DNA of 7,299 nt from an uncultured Parabacteroides sp. (GTDB lineage: Bacteria > Bacteroidota > Bacteroidia > Bacteroidales > Tannerellaceae), in assembly GCA_900552415.1 (NCBI GenBank), contig USAD01000144.1, positions 1 to 7,299 on the forward strand, in the 5' to 3' direction. A model generated the notes under the pieces. It saw only the letters and a program-made list of their open reading frames with translations. It made no database searches and had not been told where the DNA came from. Positions 6,504 to 7,299 of the stretch are shown in pieces. Each line of letters begins with the position of its first letter. Position 1 is the stretch's first letter. Both the position numbers and the translations under genes were made by a program.

Positions 6504-7299
6504 CTATTTTCTCAAAATATATCTCAAAGTTCCCATCAGGCTAAAGCCTTGCTGAATATAGGGAATCGAAGTACTGCCTCCTTGATAATAGGTCTTATCT
6601 AAGAGATTATAAAAAGACAACTCCAGTTCTACATTTCTGAAACGATAACGAGCACCAGCATTCATCGTAAAAACGGCAGGCAGACTATTATCTAAATCCC
6701 GTACCAGTTCACCCCCAATCAAGACATTATCAATTGGCGACAACTGCTCGCCGGTCAAACGGCTATTCGCATAAAGCCATAACTCATGCTGTTCCTTTTT
6801 CACCAAATTACCATTCAAGGATAAATTCATATACCAATTCGGGACATTATAAATCTGATGTCCAGAAAAGCTGTAATTATTTCCATCCAAAACCGTTTGA
6901 TACGTCACATTAAAATTCGCCATGAACCGAGGAACCTGATACTGTAAAGAGTTCTCAATCCCAACGGATCGTAACTCTCCCGCATTGATATAACGAGGCT
7001 CATCACCTTCAGCCGATTGATCCCGATAAATCAAACCTGTCAGGTTATTATAGAAGACCACGCCATTATAGCTTAAAGCAGGAATCGGACGATAGGTAAA
7101 ACTTCCTTGCACCGCTTCCAGATACTCCGGCTCCATATCCTCAGGTCCCTTATAAGAAGGTGATTGATTGTACCGATAAAAATAGGGAGCGTCCACAAAC
7201 GACTTCGCATAAATCAACTTCAAGCTCATCTTCTCTGTGGGCAAGAAAATAAGCGAAATCCGAGGCGACAAAGACGTCACCACCTGATCACTTACTCTA
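6504..7299 (-). CDS. TonB-dependent outer-membrane receptor, C-terminal part (cut by window edge)
   Basis: The visible 264 residues are the last third or so of a TonB-dependent receptor, which imports metal-siderophore complexes, cobalamin or other ligands through the outer membrane. The evidence is a run of alternating amphipathic strands joined by polar loops: LSPRISLIFLPTEKMSLKLIYAKSF, written here as LSPRISLIF followed by MSLKLIYAKSF, then EPEYLEAVQGSFTYRP, NNLTGLIYRD, YINAGELRSVGIENSLQY and the near-terminal LSFYNLLDKTYYQGG, a typical barrel end. The frame stays open to the right edge, so the apparent GTG start at 7283 is internal, and the plug domain, TonB box and signal peptide lie outside. 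The chain ends RYILRK, not on an aromatic residue as many barrel proteins do. The stop is 19 bp before the NRPS ATG, indicating one operon. The ligand is unknown; the pairing with an NRPS makes a metallophore a reasonable guess. Confidence 0.88.
   Translation of the reverse strand, partial: RVSDQVVTSLSPRISLIFLPTEKMSLKLIYAKSFVDAPYFYRYNQSPSYKGPEDMEPEYLEAVQGSFTYRPIPALSYNGVVFYNNLTGLIYRDQSAEGDEPRYINAGELRSVGIENSLQYQVPRFMANFNVTYQTVLDGNNYSFSGHQIYNVPNWYMNLSLNGNLVKKEQHELWLYANSRLTGEQLSPIDNVLIGGELVRDLDNSLPAVFTMNAGARYRFRNVELELSFYNLLDKTYYQGGSTSIPYIQQGFSLMGTLRYILRK

Noticed and set aside
7281..7283. GTG as the real start of the receptor gene
   Set aside because: The frame is open to the window edge, and the sequence begins in the middle of a barrel, so this is an internal codon of a longer gene.

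Overview
The window looks like a member of the Bacteroidota, most plausibly a gut Bacteroidales such as Parabacteroides; the genus is a guess. The reasons are a TAnnTTTG-type promoter box upstream of the first gene, no clear Shine-Dalgarno sites, a TonB-dependent receptor heading an operon, and moderate G+C.

Layout. (a) 1-71 is a promoter and short leader driving (b) a rightward Gfo/Idh/MocA-type NAD(P)-dependent oxidoreductase (72-1157). (c) 1158-1483 is a convergent intergenic region. It holds a strong hairpin with a T-tract in the leftward direction, directly abutted by five 42-bp tandem repeats that each carry an inverted repeat. (d) 1484-7299 is a leftward operon-like run of three genes, read right to left: the C-terminal barrel of a TonB-dependent receptor cut by the window edge, a 1262-residue single-module non-ribosomal peptide synthetase (NRPS) with order C-A-T-TE, and a polytopic DUF418/YeiB-like membrane protein. 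The gaps are 19 and 12 bp.

How they may work together. The NRPS has an intact-looking condensation HHxxxDG motif, adenylation motifs, a carrier serine and a terminal alpha/beta-hydrolase release domain, so it could activate one amino acid, join it to an upstream donor and release the product. The donor is not encoded here. The release domain carries cysteine, not serine, in its nucleophile elbow (GFCIGG), which is the most notable feature of the window. The receptor next door suggests either that the product is a metallophore re-imported by the cell or that the genes share a regulon; the sequence cannot decide. The DUF418 protein could tailor or move the product, but that is inference. The oxidoreductase is on the opposite strand beyond the shared terminator region and is probably functionally separate.
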